Position numbers and translations under genes: made by a program
In this document: positions 17,719 to 26,650 of the stretch, piece by piece
How the letters are laid out: each line of letters starts with the position of its first letter
Numbering within the stretch: the first letter of the stretch is position 1
The notes under the pieces: model-generated
What the model saw: only the letters and a program-made list of their open reading frames with translations
Databases searched by the model: none
Told to the model about the DNA's origin: nothing
From: Glaciihabitans tibetensis
GTDB lineage: Bacteria > Actinomycetota > Actinomycetes > Actinomycetales > Microbacteriaceae
Direction: 5' to 3'
DNA length: 64,000 nucleotides
Assembly (NCBI RefSeq): GCF_003003265.1
Contig: NZ_PVTL01000008.1
Location: forward strand, 1-64,000

Positions 17719-18768
17719 ATGCATGGTGAATTCAAGGTTCCGGGCGGCAAGCTGGTTGTTGTCGACCTGGAGGTTGCTGAGGGTCTAATCGCCGAGTTCC
17801 GCCTCGCGGGCGACTTTTTCCTCGAGCCGGACAGCGCCCTCGACGCGATCAACTCCGCGATCATCGGCCTCCCCGCCGACTCCGAGGCGAGCCGCTTCAG
17901 TGCGGCCATCACGCAGGCGCTTCCGCGCGATGCCGTGCTGCTCGGGTTCACCGCGGATGCGGTCGCAACGACAATCCGGCGTGCTCTTTCGCAGGCGACG
18001 AGCTTCCACGACTACGAGTGGGAACTGATCCACGGCAAAGCAGAGACGCCGCTGATGCAGATGGCGCTCGACCAGGTTCTCGCCGAAGAAGTAGGAGCGG
18101 GTCGCCGCAAGCCCACACTGCGCATCTGGGAGTGGGACAGCCCCGCCGTCGTCATCGGCAGCTTCCAGTCGGTGCGCAACGAAGTCGACCTCGACAATGC
18201 CGCGAAGTACGGCTTCGAGGTGGTGCGGAGGGTCAGCGGCGGAGGCGCGATGTTCATGGATGCCGGGTCGGTTATCACCTACTCGATCTACGCACCGAGT
18301 GACCTCGTGCAGGGCATGAGCTTCGCCGATTCGTATGCCTTCCTTGACGAGTGGGTCATCGTTGCGCTGAAGGATCTCGGGATCAACGCGACTTACCAGC
18401 CCCTCAACGACATCACGAGTCCGACCGGCAAGATCGGCGGCGCCGCCCAGAAGCGGCTCGGTGCCGGCGCGGTGCTGCATCACGCCACCATGAGCTACGA
18501 CATGGACGGCGAGCGAATGGTTGAGGTGCTGCGTATCGGCCGCGAGAAGATGAGCGACAAAGGAACCAAGAGCGCGGCGAAGCGCGTGGATCCCATCCGC
18601 AGCCAGACCGGATTGCCGCGGGCCGAGATCATCGAGAAGATGAAAGCGACCTTCACCGGGCTCTATGGCTCGACATCCGGCGAAGTGACACCGGAGGAGA
18701 CCGCCAAGGCGCGCCAGCTGGTGGCCGAGAAGTTCGGCACTCCGGAGTGGCTGCACCGCGTTCCCTGA
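17719..18768 (+). CDS. lipoate-protein ligase A family protein with N-terminal accessory domain
   Basis: A 349-residue protein. Residues about 100-310 form the biotin/lipoate ligase domain, with RRVSGGGAM at 170-178 and the catalytic-type lysine K238 in GKIGGAAQK. Residues 1-95 resemble the small accessory domain that is C-terminal in E. coli LplA, here placed at the N-terminus as in several Gram-positive proteins. It would attach lipoate (or octanoate) to E2 or GcvH proteins. The lipase-like gene 11 bases upstream may be cotranscribed. Whether it is a true ligase or an amidotransferase is not certain. Confidence 0.8.
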   Translation: MHGEFKVPGGKLVVVDLEVAEGLIAEFRLAGDFFLEPDSALDAINSAIIGLPADSEASRFSAAITQALPRDAVLLGFTADAVATTIRRALSQATSFHDYEWELIHGKAETPLMQMALDQVLAEEVGAGRRKPTLRIWEWDSPAVVIGSFQSVRNEVDLDNAAKYGFEVVRRVSGGGAMFMDAGSVITYSIYAPSDLVQGMSFADSYAFLDEWVIVALKDLGINATYQPLNDITSPTGKIGGAAQKRLGAGAVLHHATMSYDMDGERMVEVLRIGREKMSDKGTKSAAKRVDPIRSQTGLPRAEIIEKMKATFTGLYGSTSGEVTPEETAKARQLVAEKFGTPEWLHRVP

Positions 18769-18797
18769 ACCGCCGAATCCGTGCCCGCAGAACCGCC

Positions 18798-18845
18798 GGT
18801 CAGCTGCACCGCTGATCAGCTGCACCGCTGGTCAGCTGCACCGCT
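18798..18845 (+). repeat. three tandem copies of a 16-bp unit
   Basis: Units ggtcagctgcaccgct, gatcagctgcaccgct and ggtcagctgcaccgct run without gaps between two convergent genes, and gatcagc continues into the 3' end of the minus-strand gene. CAGCTG makes each unit locally palindromic. Confidence 0.9.
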
Positions 18846-18847
18846 GA

Positions 18848-19441
18848 TCAGCGCGGCGCACCGGCAGAGTCCGGCAGCGCGCGCAGGAGGTCCAGCTGCA
18901 TAAAGTCGTCGATCCGCTGCGCTCGCACGGTGTCGTAGTCCGCGTCCGCTGCTTCGGCGGAGGACGTGGTGGTCAGGCGCGCCTGGATGGCGCGAAACAT
19001 GGCGTCGACGGCGTTGGTTTGGGCCTGAGCGACGAGCATCTCCACGTCTATATCTGATCGCGCGATGTTCCGAAGCGCATCGGCGATGAGCCGGTGGACC
19101 TGCGGCCGACGGCGCTGGTCCTCTCGCTTCTGCCGCGCCAGGTCTTCGTCCATGTCGGAGAGGAACTCGGTTGCCCCGGCCCCGCTGAGGCGATTGGCCG
19201 TTTCGTCGTTGTCGGCCGCGAGGCGCTGGAGCTCTGCGCGTGCGGCATCCCGGAGAACTTCGGGTTCGTAATCAGCGTGCTCGCCGAGCGCCGCGACGAT
19301 GATGTGATTAGTGAGCGCCATCCGTGCGGATGCCACGTAGATGAGAGCCCCCTCGTCCACAATGCGTTCGGTGGGGGCAAGGGGCGCCAGCGGGGGATCA
19401 ACATACGTGCCCACGTTTGCCCGGCGCTTCCTGCCGATCAT
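18848..19441 (-). CDS. hypothetical protein
   Basis: A 197-residue protein with no family I can name confidently. It is soluble, strongly charged and Ala/Arg-rich, and looks mainly helical. Residues 1-20 are basic and proline-containing; SARMALTNHIIVAALGEHAD (38-57) and RQKREDQRRRPQVHRLIADA (about 119-138) are the most distinctive stretches. There is no signal peptide or membrane segment. Codon use agrees with its neighbours, so it is a real gene. It ends beside the 16-bp repeats and begins about 50 bases from the GntR regulator gene, on the same strand, and may be cotranscribed with it. Confidence 0.65.
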   Translation of the reverse strand: MIGRKRRANVGTYVDPPLAPLAPTERIVDEGALIYVASARMALTNHIIVAALGEHADYEPEVLRDAARAELQRLAADNDETANRLSGAGATEFLSDMDEDLARQKREDQRRRPQVHRLIADALRNIARSDIDVEMLVAQAQTNAVDAMFRAIQARLTTTSSAEAADADYDTVRAQRIDDFMQLDLLRALPDSAGAPR

Positions 19442-19489
19442 TCCCGCTCCTCTCCGTGTGCGTTCGTCGCCGGTTGCGATCCCAGGGGT

Positions 19490-20218
19490 TCAGCCAGCGA
19501 CGCCCTCGACCGTGGATTGTAGGAGTGTGCGCTCAAGGCGATGCCCCGCCGTCAACATGTGAGCACTCATCGCAGCTTCGACGGCATTGGGGTCGCGCGT
19601 GAGCAGGGCTTCATAGACACGACTGTGCTCATCGAGCGCCAGCTGGGCTTCTTCTTCTCTGGCCAGGCCGCGCTCGACCCAGACACGAAGCAACGAGCGG
19701 ATGCTTTGCAGCAGGTCGAAGAGCACCTGATTGTCCGCGGCCTGGGCGATCAGAAGGTGGAATTTCAGGTCCGCTTCGATGAACCGCGTGCGGTCGCCAA
19801 GGTTCGATCGCATCGCGTCGATATGGTTTCCGAGCTGGTGCAGCTGCGCGTCGGTCATCAGCTCCGCGGCCAGGCGCGCGGCAAAGATCTCCAGCTGACT
19901 CCGGACGGCGATGAGCTCCTTCGTCCGAGGCGCGCCGAGCATAAGGCCCCAGTTGAGGGTCTCGGGGAGCAGCTCGGAAGCAGAACCGCGCAGGTAGGTG
20001 CCCGACCCGGGACGCACGTCGACGATTCCCAGGATCTCGAGTGCGGCCAATGCCTCGCGCACGGCGGAACGGCCGATTCCGAGCGACGATGCGAGCTGAC
20101 GTTCCGCGGGCAGACGCGTCCCGGGTTCGATCGTGCCGCTGGTCAGGTAGTCGAGCAGACGTTTTGCCACGGCACTCACCGCTGTTCCCGTGTCGACGCG
20201 ACCGATCGCTGCGGACAT
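19490..20218 (-). CDS. GntR/FadR-family transcriptional regulator
   Basis: A 242-residue regulator with the GntR winged helix (GTRLPAERQLASSLGIGRSA followed by VREALAALEILGI) and a helical FadR-type (FCD) effector domain with conserved His residues. The frame is open to 20335, but the GntR domain begins soon after ATG 20218; the start is not fixed by a ribosome site. It is divergent from the apionate-type operon, and two matching operator palindromes lie between them, so it is very likely the operon's repressor, released by a pathway acid or sugar. Confidence 0.82.
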   Translation of the reverse strand: MSAAIGRVDTGTAVSAVAKRLLDYLTSGTIEPGTRLPAERQLASSLGIGRSAVREALAALEILGIVDVRPGSGTYLRGSASELLPETLNWGLMLGAPRTKELIAVRSQLEIFAARLAAELMTDAQLHQLGNHIDAMRSNLGDRTRFIEADLKFHLLIAQAADNQVLFDLLQSIRSLLRVWVERGLAREEEAQLALDEHSRVYEALLTRDPNAVEAAMSAHMLTAGHRLERTLLQSTVEGVAG

Positions 20219-20323
20219 CGCGTCAGATGGACTTGCAGGGTAGGCGGGCACGAACGTCACGTTACCAACGAAACGGGGGTCATATCGGCCTATAGCGCAT
20301 CTCGTAGGAAAGTGATAGATATT

Positions 20324-20358
20324 TTGGTCCACCAATTCTTTGTAAATTGGTCAACCGG
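20324..20358. promoter_or_regulatory. twin GntR/FadR-type operators
   Basis: TTGGTCCACCAA (20324-20335) and TTGGTCAACCGG (20347-20358) both hold the core GGT-NN-ACC. Their centres are 23 bases apart, about two helical turns, so two dimers would bind the same face. They lie in the divergent region between the regulator and the transporter. Confidence 0.65.
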
Positions 20359-20432
20359 TTGCTATGTTGTACGCGGGCCCCTCGTCGGGCCACTCGCACT
20401 TAGTCTTCGCCTGATCTAACAAAGGGGTTACC

Positions 20433-21827
20433 TTGGCAAACACCCGTGTGGAGACACCGGTCTCCAGCATCGAAAAATCGACTATCCGAAAGATATCGAT
20501 CCGACTCGTTCCATTCGTTGCGCTGATGTTTTTCATCAACTACCTCGACCGCTCGGCCATTGGCTTTGCGGGTCCGAATGGTATGAACGATGACCTCGCA
20601 CTCACCGTCACCCAGGTCGGATTCGCATCCGGCGTCTTCTTCATCGGGTACATCCTGCTGGAGGTGCCCTCGAACCTCGCCCTCGCGCGATTCGGGGCCC
20701 GCCGCTGGCTCGCCCGAATCATGGTCACCTGGGGCATCGTGGCGGTGCTCTTCACGTGGGTGGGCAGCTTCGAGCACCTCGCGATCCTTCGGTTTGCGCT
20801 CGGTGTTGCGGAAGCCGGGTTCTTCCCCGGTGCCATTCTGTTCCTCAGCCTCTGGGTACCTGCTCGGCATCGAGGGAAGATCCTCGCGCTGTTCTACCTG
20901 GCCCAGCCGCTGAGCACGGTCATCGGTGCCCCGTTCGCCGGTCTGCTGATCGGCGCCGATGGATTCCTCGGCCTTGAGGGCTGGCGCGTGATGTTCCTCG
21001 GCGTCGGACTGCCCGCAATCATCGTCGGACTGATCGCGTGGTTCTACCTCAAAGACAAGCCTGCCGACGCGAAGTGGCTGAACCGCGAAGAGCAGGAATG
21101 GCTCACCGCTGAACTCGCCTCCGAGAGGGCAAAGACCGAGGCGCTGCACGTCGTCAGTGGCAAGAAGCACGGCGGTTTCAAGCAGGCGTTCACCAGTGGT
21201 CGGGTCTGGATGCTCTCGCTGATCTACTTCGGGTTCATCTATGGCCTCTACACGCTCGCCTTCTTCCTGCCGACCATCATCGCCGGGTTCCAGGAGATCT
21301 ACGGTGTCGAGTACAACGTCTTCGAGCGTGGTCTCATCACCGCGATCCCGTACGTCCCCGCGGCCATCGCGCTCTGGTTCTGGACCCGTGACGTGTCCAA
21401 GCGCGGCCTGAAGACCTGGCACATCGCCGGGCCTGCGGTCGTCGCAGCTGTTACCATCCCGCTCGCGCTCTTCGCCGGGTCGCCGGCCCTCACCATCGCG
21501 ATCATCGCGCTGACGGCGATGGCGATCTTCGCGGTGCTGCCGAACTTCTGGACCCTGCCGACGCAGTTCCTCACCGGAGCCGCGGCCGCAGCGGGAGTGG
21601 CGCTGATCAACACCGTGGGAAACCTCGCGGGATTCGGAGCCCCGTACATCACGGGAGCGGTTGCCGATGCAACCGCAGACGCCGCCGGAAACCCGCAGTA
21701 CTTCCTGCCCATGGGCATCGTCGGGTTCTTCATGCTGATGTCCGCCGTGCTGATGGTGCTCCTCGCCCGTGCCGGCAAGAAGAACGCACCGATCAACGGC
21801 GAGTCCGTTGTAACCGTCGCGCACTAA
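20433..21827 (+). CDS. MFS transporter (anion:cation symporter family) of the apionate-type operon
   Basis: A 464-residue 12-TM transporter of the ACS branch, which takes up sugar acids such as galactonate, glucarate and tartrate. NYLDRSAIGFA in helix 1 and the following LEVPSNLALARFGARRWLAR are characteristic. The start is TTG 20433 with AAAGGGG six bases upstream. It opens an operon of six genes and probably imports the acid that the last gene oxidises, inferred to be D-apionate. Confidence 0.85.
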   Translation: MANTRVETPVSSIEKSTIRKISIRLVPFVALMFFINYLDRSAIGFAGPNGMNDDLALTVTQVGFASGVFFIGYILLEVPSNLALARFGARRWLARIMVTWGIVAVLFTWVGSFEHLAILRFALGVAEAGFFPGAILFLSLWVPARHRGKILALFYLAQPLSTVIGAPFAGLLIGADGFLGLEGWRVMFLGVGLPAIIVGLIAWFYLKDKPADAKWLNREEQEWLTAELASERAKTEALHVVSGKKHGGFKQAFTSGRVWMLSLIYFGFIYGLYTLAFFLPTIIAGFQEIYGVEYNVFERGLITAIPYVPAAIALWFWTRDVSKRGLKTWHIAGPAVVAAVTIPLALFAGSPALTIAIIALTAMAIFAVLPNFWTLPTQFLTGAAAAAGVALINTVGNLAGFGAPYITGAVADATADAAGNPQYFLPMGIVGFFMLMSAVLMVLLARAGKKNAPINGESVVTVAH

Positions 21828-21883
21828 CCCACTGGGGTCGCCGTGCCGCACGGCGGCCCCTCGCAACAGCTCTGGAGAACACC

Positions 21884-23623
21884 ATGACCCGCCTCTATAA
21901 CGATCCGGTCGACTTCGCCGATGAGATGATCGACGGCTTTGTCGCCGCGAACAAGAACCACGTCCGCCGGGTTTCCGGTGGGGTGGTGCGCAGCACCCGC
22001 ACACCCGAAGGAACGGTCGCCCTTATTGTGGGCGGTGGTTCCGGTCATTACCCCGCGTTCGGCGGCATCGTCGGATCCGGCCTCGCGCACGGCGCGGCCA
22101 TGGGTAACCTCTTCGCGTCACCGTCGGCCCAGCAGGTCGAGTCGGTTGCCACGGCCGCGAATCGCGGCGGCGGTGTTCTACTCGGCTACGGCAACTACGC
22201 CGGAGATGTACTGCACTTCACCCAGGCACAGGAGAAGCTGAACGCGGCTGGGATCCCCACACGTTCCATCGCGGTCACCGACGACATCTCCAGCGCACCG
22301 CTCGCGGAGAAAGAAAAGCGCCGGGGAATCGCTGGTGACCTGACCGTGTTCAAGGCGGCGGCCGCCGCCGCCGAGGCTGGCTACTCCCTCGACGACGTTG
22401 TCGGTGTTGCCCAGCGCGCCAACGAGCGCACGCGTTCATTCGGGGTCGCCTTCAGCGGCTGCACCCTGCCCGGTGCGGGGGCGCCGCTGTTCTCGGTCCC
22501 GGAGGGTCGGATGGCGGTGGGAATGGGAATCCACGGCGAACCCGGAATCGAAGAGACCGACATCTCTACCGCCGATGAACTCGCTGAACGCTTCGTTGCC
22601 GCGCTGCTTGAGGAACTCCCCGAGGGGATCGATACCGTCGCGGGGAACCGTGTCGGCCTCATCCTCAACGGCCTCGGCTCCGTCAAGTACGAAGAACTCT
22701 TTGTGGTTTACCGCCGCGTCTCGCAGCTGCTGGAGCAGGCCGGGCTCGTCATCGTCGACCCGGAGGTGGGCGAACTCGTAACCAGCTTCGACATGGCCGG
22801 AGCATCGCTCACGCTGTTCTGGCTCGATGACGAACTCGAGGGCTTCTGGCGCAAGCCCGCCGACACCCCCGGCTATCGGAAGGGCTCGGTTGCTGCCGTC
22901 GAACAACTCGAGGCAAGCGAGATCGCAGAAGCAGAGGCAGTGATCATTCCTGTGTCCAGCGCCGAGTCGCGCGCCGCGGGCTGGGTTGTCTACGAGGCGA
23001 TCGAGGCGATCGCCTCCGTCGTCGACTCCAACGTCGACGAACTTGGTCGGATCGACGCCGTCGCGGGGGATGGCGACCACGGAATCGGCATGCAGCGCGG
23101 CGCGCGTGCCGGCGCCGCGGCCGCGCGGGAGGCGTTGGAGGCGGGCGCGGGCGCGAAAACCCTGCTCGACTCCGCGGCCGCTGCGTGGGCGAACCGCGCC
23201 GGTGGCACGTCGGGAGCGCTCTGGGGCGTGGCCCTGTCTGCGGTCGGCGCGTCCCTCGGCGACACGATGGAGCCGGGTCCAGCTGACGTCGCGGCCGGCG
23301 TCGCCGCCGCCCGGGACGCGATCATGTCGTTCGGTAAGGCGGACGTGGGAGACAAAACCATGGTCGACGCGCTCGTTCCGTTCAGCGCGACACTCGCAGA
23401 CGAGATCTCCGGCGGGACCGAGCTCGCTACGGCCTGGCAGCGCGCCGCCGATGTCGCCACCGCGGCCGCAACCGCCACGGCGGACCTCCTCCCGCGGATG
23501 GGCCGGGCCCGACCACACGCGGAGAAAAGTCTCGGAACCCCGGACGCCGGCGCCTATTCGCTCGGCCTCATCGTGCAGTCCATCGCCGTTGTACTGGCGA
23601 GCCACAGAGAAGAAGAGAAGTAA
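21884..23623 (+). CDS. lerK: dihydroxyacetone-kinase-family sugar kinase, probable L-erythrulose kinase
   Basis: A 579-residue protein joining a DhaK domain (1-330) to a DhaL domain (about 370-575), the ATP-dependent form. GGSGHYPAFGG is at 51-61 and the substrate-binding histidine is H217 in MGIHGEPG. The DhaL nucleotide/metal motif is VAGDGDHGIGM near residue 387. The order kinase, RpiB-like, TIM-like matches the L-erythrulose pathway defined in mycobacteria, in which LerK makes L-erythrulose 1-phosphate. A role on dihydroxyacetone itself cannot be excluded from sequence, but the neighbours favour a tetrulose. Confidence 0.78.
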   Translation: MTRLYNDPVDFADEMIDGFVAANKNHVRRVSGGVVRSTRTPEGTVALIVGGGSGHYPAFGGIVGSGLAHGAAMGNLFASPSAQQVESVATAANRGGGVLLGYGNYAGDVLHFTQAQEKLNAAGIPTRSIAVTDDISSAPLAEKEKRRGIAGDLTVFKAAAAAAEAGYSLDDVVGVAQRANERTRSFGVAFSGCTLPGAGAPLFSVPEGRMAVGMGIHGEPGIEETDISTADELAERFVAALLEELPEGIDTVAGNRVGLILNGLGSVKYEELFVVYRRVSQLLEQAGLVIVDPEVGELVTSFDMAGASLTLFWLDDELEGFWRKPADTPGYRKGSVAAVEQLEASEIAEAEAVIIPVSSAESRAAGWVVYEAIEAIASVVDSNVDELGRIDAVAGDGDHGIGMQRGARAGAAAAREALEAGAGAKTLLDSAAAAWANRAGGTSGALWGVALSAVGASLGDTMEPGPADVAAGVAAARDAIMSFGKADVGDKTMVDALVPFSATLADEISGGTELATAWQRAADVATAAATATADLLPRMGRARPHAEKSLGTPDAGAYSLGLIVQSIAVVLASHREEEK

Positions 23624-24094
23624 ATGACAAACAAGCTGCGTATTGCTATCGGTTCCGATGATGCCGGGTTCGACTACAAGGAGATCGTTCGGAAGGACCT
23701 CGAACTCAGCGACCTCGTCGAGTTCGTCACCGACGTGGGCGTGAACGAAGACGGCCACACCGCTTACCCGAAGGTGGCGATCGCTGCCGCCGAGTTGGTC
23801 GCTGCCGGCGAAGCCGACCGGGCACTGCTCTTCTGCGGTACCGGGCTCGGCGTCGCGATCTCTGCGAACAAGGTTGCCGGTATCCGCGCGGTCACCGCCC
23901 ACGACAGCTTCTCGGTCGAGCGCAGTGTGCTGAGCAACAATGCTCAGGTCCTGACCATGGGACAGCGCGTAGTGGGTATCGAGCTTGCCCGCCGCCTCGT
24001 GCGCGAGTGGCTGACCTACCGCTTCGACGAGTCGAGCGCCTCCGCTGAGAAGGTACGCGTCCTCGACCAGTACGAGACCACCGGCTCCTGCTGA
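23624..24094 (+). CDS. derI: RpiB-family isomerase, probable D-erythrulose-4-phosphate isomerase
   Basis: A 156-residue RpiB/LacAB-family isomerase, normal length. The active-site cysteine is C71 in [12 protein letters not shown], with [10 protein letters not shown] at 11-20 and [16 protein letters not shown] near 103. Its ATG follows the kinase stop directly (TAAATG) and its own stop overlaps the next start by one base. In the tetrulose pathway this enzyme converts D-erythrulose 4-phosphate to D-erythrose 4-phosphate, which enters the pentose phosphate pathway. A ribose-5-phosphate role is less likely in this operon. Confidence 0.75.
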   Translation: MTNKLRIAIGSDDAGFDYKEIVRKDLELSDLVEFVTDVGVNEDGHTAYPKVAIAAAELVAAGEADRALLFCGTGLGVAISANKVAGIRAVTAHDSFSVERSVLSNNAQVLTMGQRVVGIELARRLVREWLTYRFDESSASAEKVRVLDQYETTGSC

Positions 24095-24876
24095 TGGGCG
24101 CTCCCGTGGTGGTCGGCGTGAGCCTGAAGATGTACTTCGGGCATCGCCAGAGCCTCGACTGGTGCGCCAGCGTCGCCGAACTCAGCCGCTCACATGCGGC
24201 CGTGGCATCCGGGGCCGTCGAGCTCTTTGTGATCCCCGGCTACCTGTCGGTGCCCGCGGCGGCAGAGATCTTTGGCAGCGGCCCCGTGGCCGTGGGCGCC
24301 CAGGATCTTGCGTCCGAGGACACCGGCGCATTTACCGGCGAGGTGAGCGGTGTCGAACTTGCTGAGGTCGGTGTGCGCGTCGTCGAGGTCGGTCACGCCG
24401 AACGGCGTCGACTGTTCGGGGAGAGCGACGAGGTCGTCCGCAGCAAGACAGCCGCCGCCCTGCGCAACAACATGACGCCGGTTTTGTGTATCGGCGAGTC
24501 GGTCAAGTCCGACCCCGTCGATGCTGCCGCGGAAAGTATGCGCCAGGTTGTCTCCGCCCTCGAGGGTGCACCCGCCGGGCGCGTCATCGTTGCCTACGAA
24601 CCCGTTTGGGCGATCGGTGCGGCTGAGCCGGCACCGGCCGAATACATCCGGGCGGTCTGCGCCATCCTGCGCGCGTCCGTCGCAGCCCTCTCTGGCCGCG
24701 ACGGCAGCGCTGTGATCTACGGCGGCAGCGCCGGACCCGGCTTGCTCACCCAGCTCGGCTCAGACGTCGACGGACTGTTCCTCGGCCGCTTCGCCCACGA
24801 CACCGCCGCGCTCGGACGCGTCCTCGACGAGGCCGCCGACCTCGCGGCTTCCCGCGGGAAGGAGTCTGAACGATGA
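24094..24876 (+). CDS. lerI: triosephosphate-isomerase homologue, probable L-erythrulose-1-phosphate isomerase
   Basis: A 260-residue TIM-barrel enzyme that keeps all triosephosphate isomerase catalytic positions: K12 (SLKMYFG instead of the usual NWKMN), H101 (VEVGHAERR), E169 (AYEPVWAIG) and the phosphate loop IYGGSAGPG near 209. The changed N-terminal motif marks the LerI/EryH branch rather than glycolytic TpiA. It should turn L-erythrulose 1-phosphate into D-erythrulose 4-phosphate. It overlaps its neighbours by one base upstream and four downstream (ATGA). Confidence 0.75.
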   Translation: MGAPVVVGVSLKMYFGHRQSLDWCASVAELSRSHAAVASGAVELFVIPGYLSVPAAAEIFGSGPVAVGAQDLASEDTGAFTGEVSGVELAEVGVRVVEVGHAERRRLFGESDEVVRSKTAAALRNNMTPVLCIGESVKSDPVDAAAESMRQVVSALEGAPAGRVIVAYEPVWAIGAAEPAPAEYIRAVCAILRASVAALSGRDGSAVIYGGSAGPGLLTQLGSDVDGLFLGRFAHDTAALGRVLDEAADLAASRGKESER

Positions 24877-25664
24877 TCGGGCTCGGCACCTACTCGTTCT
24901 TCTGGCAGCACTCGAGCCTGGTCGCGGAGCCGCTGACGCTCGCCGATATGCTCCGCCGCACGCGCGAACTCGACGTCGAAGTTTTCCAGATCTGCGACTA
25001 CCCGCAATTGTTGGACTACTCGGCGGCGGAGGCACGCGAGCTGCGTGTTGTGGCCGACGGCCTGGGAATCCAGCTCGAGCTGGGAACCCGTGGAGTGCAG
25101 TCCGACCACCTCGCCAGCTATCTCAGCCTGGCCGAGACGCTCGGCGCGACCGTGGTGCGCAGCATGATCAACACGGCTGACCACAAGCCGTCGCTCGACG
25201 AGGCCGAGGGGCTGTTGCGCACCGTCCTTCCGTCGTTCGAGGGCGCCGGAGTGACCGTCGCCCTGGAGACCTACGAGCAGGTTCGTTCGGCCGATCTCGT
25301 CGCGCTCATCGAAGCGGTTGCGAGCCCCAGCCTTGGCATCTGCCTCGACCCGGCAAACTCCGTGGCGGCCCTGGAGAATCCGGTTGAGGTCATCGACCGG
25401 TGTGCGCCCTACGTGGCGAACATCCACTCGAAAGACTTCGCGTTTACCCGACGCGGGGGGTGGGTGGGGTTCACCCTCGAGGGCGTCCCGCTCGGAACCG
25501 GCCTGCTCGACTACGACTACCTCCTCGAGAAGGTGCGGCCGGACGAGCGCGGAATCAACCAAATCATCGAGCACTGGCTGCCGCTCGGCGAAACCATCGA
25601 GGACACCATCCGTCTCGAGAACAGCTGGAACACATCCAACCTGCAGTATCTAAGGAGCAAGTAA
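24873..25664 (+). CDS. oiaC: xylose-isomerase-like TIM barrel, probable 3-oxo-isoapionate decarboxylase
   Basis: A 263-residue protein of the AP-endonuclease-2/xylose-isomerase-like barrel. Candidate metal ligands are E132 (ALETYEQ), D159 (ICLDPAN), H185 (NIHSKDF) and E249 (IRLENSW). It is translationally coupled on both sides (ATGA with lerI, TAATG with apnO). In known D-apionate operons a barrel of this type (OiaC) decarboxylates 3-oxo-isoapionate to L-erythrulose, the substrate of the kinase encoded here. A sugar epimerase is the alternative. Confidence 0.68.
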   Translation: MIGLGTYSFFWQHSSLVAEPLTLADMLRRTRELDVEVFQICDYPQLLDYSAAEARELRVVADGLGIQLELGTRGVQSDHLASYLSLAETLGATVVRSMINTADHKPSLDEAEGLLRTVLPSFEGAGVTVALETYEQVRSADLVALIEAVASPSLGICLDPANSVAALENPVEVIDRCAPYVANIHSKDFAFTRRGGWVGFTLEGVPLGTGLLDYDYLLEKVRPDERGINQIIEHWLPLGETIEDTIRLENSWNTSNLQYLRSK

Positions 25665-26518
25665 TGTCGAACCCAATCTCCATCGCCGTCATCGGTGCGG
25701 GCGGAAAAATGGGCACCCGAGTGTCCAACAATCTCGCGAAGACCAACCACACCGTGTACTACAGCGAAAACTCGCCCGCCGGACAGGCGCGAATGGCCGA
25801 GATTGGCCGCGTCGTCACGCCGAGCGAAGCGGCGGTTGTCGCCGCTGACGTCGTCATTCTCGCCGTGCCGGATCTCGCGCTCGGCCCGGTCTCGAGCGCG
25901 CTCGTTCCGCTCCTGCGTCCCGGCACGGTTGTGCTGACGCTCGACCCCGCCGCCGCCTACGCGGGCCTCCTCACCACGCGCGACGATGTGGTCTTCGCTG
26001 TCGCGCACCCGTGCCACCCGTCGGTCTTCCTGGAGCGCCACACCCCCGAGGAGTACGCGGACACCTTCGGCGGAATTGCCGCGCCGCAGGACGTTGTTGC
26101 CGCCATCGAAAGTGACGACGACGCGAAGCGGGAGATCACCGAGGCGACGATCCGCGCAATGTACGCCCCGGTTATCGACGTGCACTGGGTCACCGTCAAG
26201 CAGCTCGCCCAGCTCGAGCCGACGTTGGTGGAGACGATCGCATGCATGATCGGCGCGCTCCTCAAGGAGTCGCTCGATGAGGCCATCAACACCATGGGCG
26301 TCCCGGAGGCAGCGGCGCGAGCCATACTGCTCGGCCACACGCAGGTCGCGCTGGCCAACAGCCTCAAGGGTGACAACCCGTTCTCCGACGCCTGCCTCAT
26401 CGCGATGGACTACGGTCGCTCCAACATCATCAAGGATGACTGGAAGAAGGTGTTCCAGGACGACGAGCTCGACAAGAACCTCGCCGCGATGCTGCACCTC
26501 GACGCGATCAAGCGGTAA
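25664..26518 (+). CDS. apnO: NAD-dependent oxidoreductase, probable D-apionate oxidoisomerase
   Basis: A 284-residue dehydrogenase with a Rossmann motif IGAGGKMGTR (10-19) and a C-terminal phosphogluconate-dehydrogenase-like helical domain. HPCHPSVF at 115-122 is a distinctive active-site stretch. The start is ATG 25664, overlapping the previous stop, with AAGGAG upstream; the long open frame before it is a shadow of oiaC. ApnO oxidises and rearranges D-apionate to 3-oxo-isoapionate. The complete set ApnO, OiaC, LerK, LerI, DerI in one operon is the main support. Confidence 0.68.
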   Translation: MSNPISIAVIGAGGKMGTRVSNNLAKTNHTVYYSENSPAGQARMAEIGRVVTPSEAAVVAADVVILAVPDLALGPVSSALVPLLRPGTVVLTLDPAAAYAGLLTTRDDVVFAVAHPCHPSVFLERHTPEEYADTFGGIAAPQDVVAAIESDDDAKREITEATIRAMYAPVIDVHWVTVKQLAQLEPTLVETIACMIGALLKESLDEAINTMGVPEAAARAILLGHTQVALANSLKGDNPFSDACLIAMDYGRSNIIKDDWKKVFQDDELDKNLAAMLHLDAIKR

Positions 26519-26570
26519 CACTGCGACTGGCCGTCTGACCTCGCGCTGAGGCCGTGTGCTTCAGATTTTG

Positions 26571-26603
26571 ACGTCGCCCCTGGGTTCCGCCCGGGGGCGT
26601 CGT
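26571..26603 (+). terminator. terminator-like hairpin after the apionate-type operon
   Basis: acgtcgcccc (26571-26580) pairs with ggggcgtcgt (26594-26603) with one mismatch, followed by a short TTT. It lies 53 bases after the last gene of the operon. Confidence 0.55.
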
Positions 26604-26650
26604 TTGTAGGCGGATGTCGGGGGCCACGGTCACGGCCGTAAGCTAGTGGG

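Noticed and set aside
24094-24876. Glycolytic triosephosphate isomerase
   Set aside because: Catalytic residues are kept, but the changed N-terminal motif and the operon with a tetrulose kinase and RpiB-type isomerase favour LerI.
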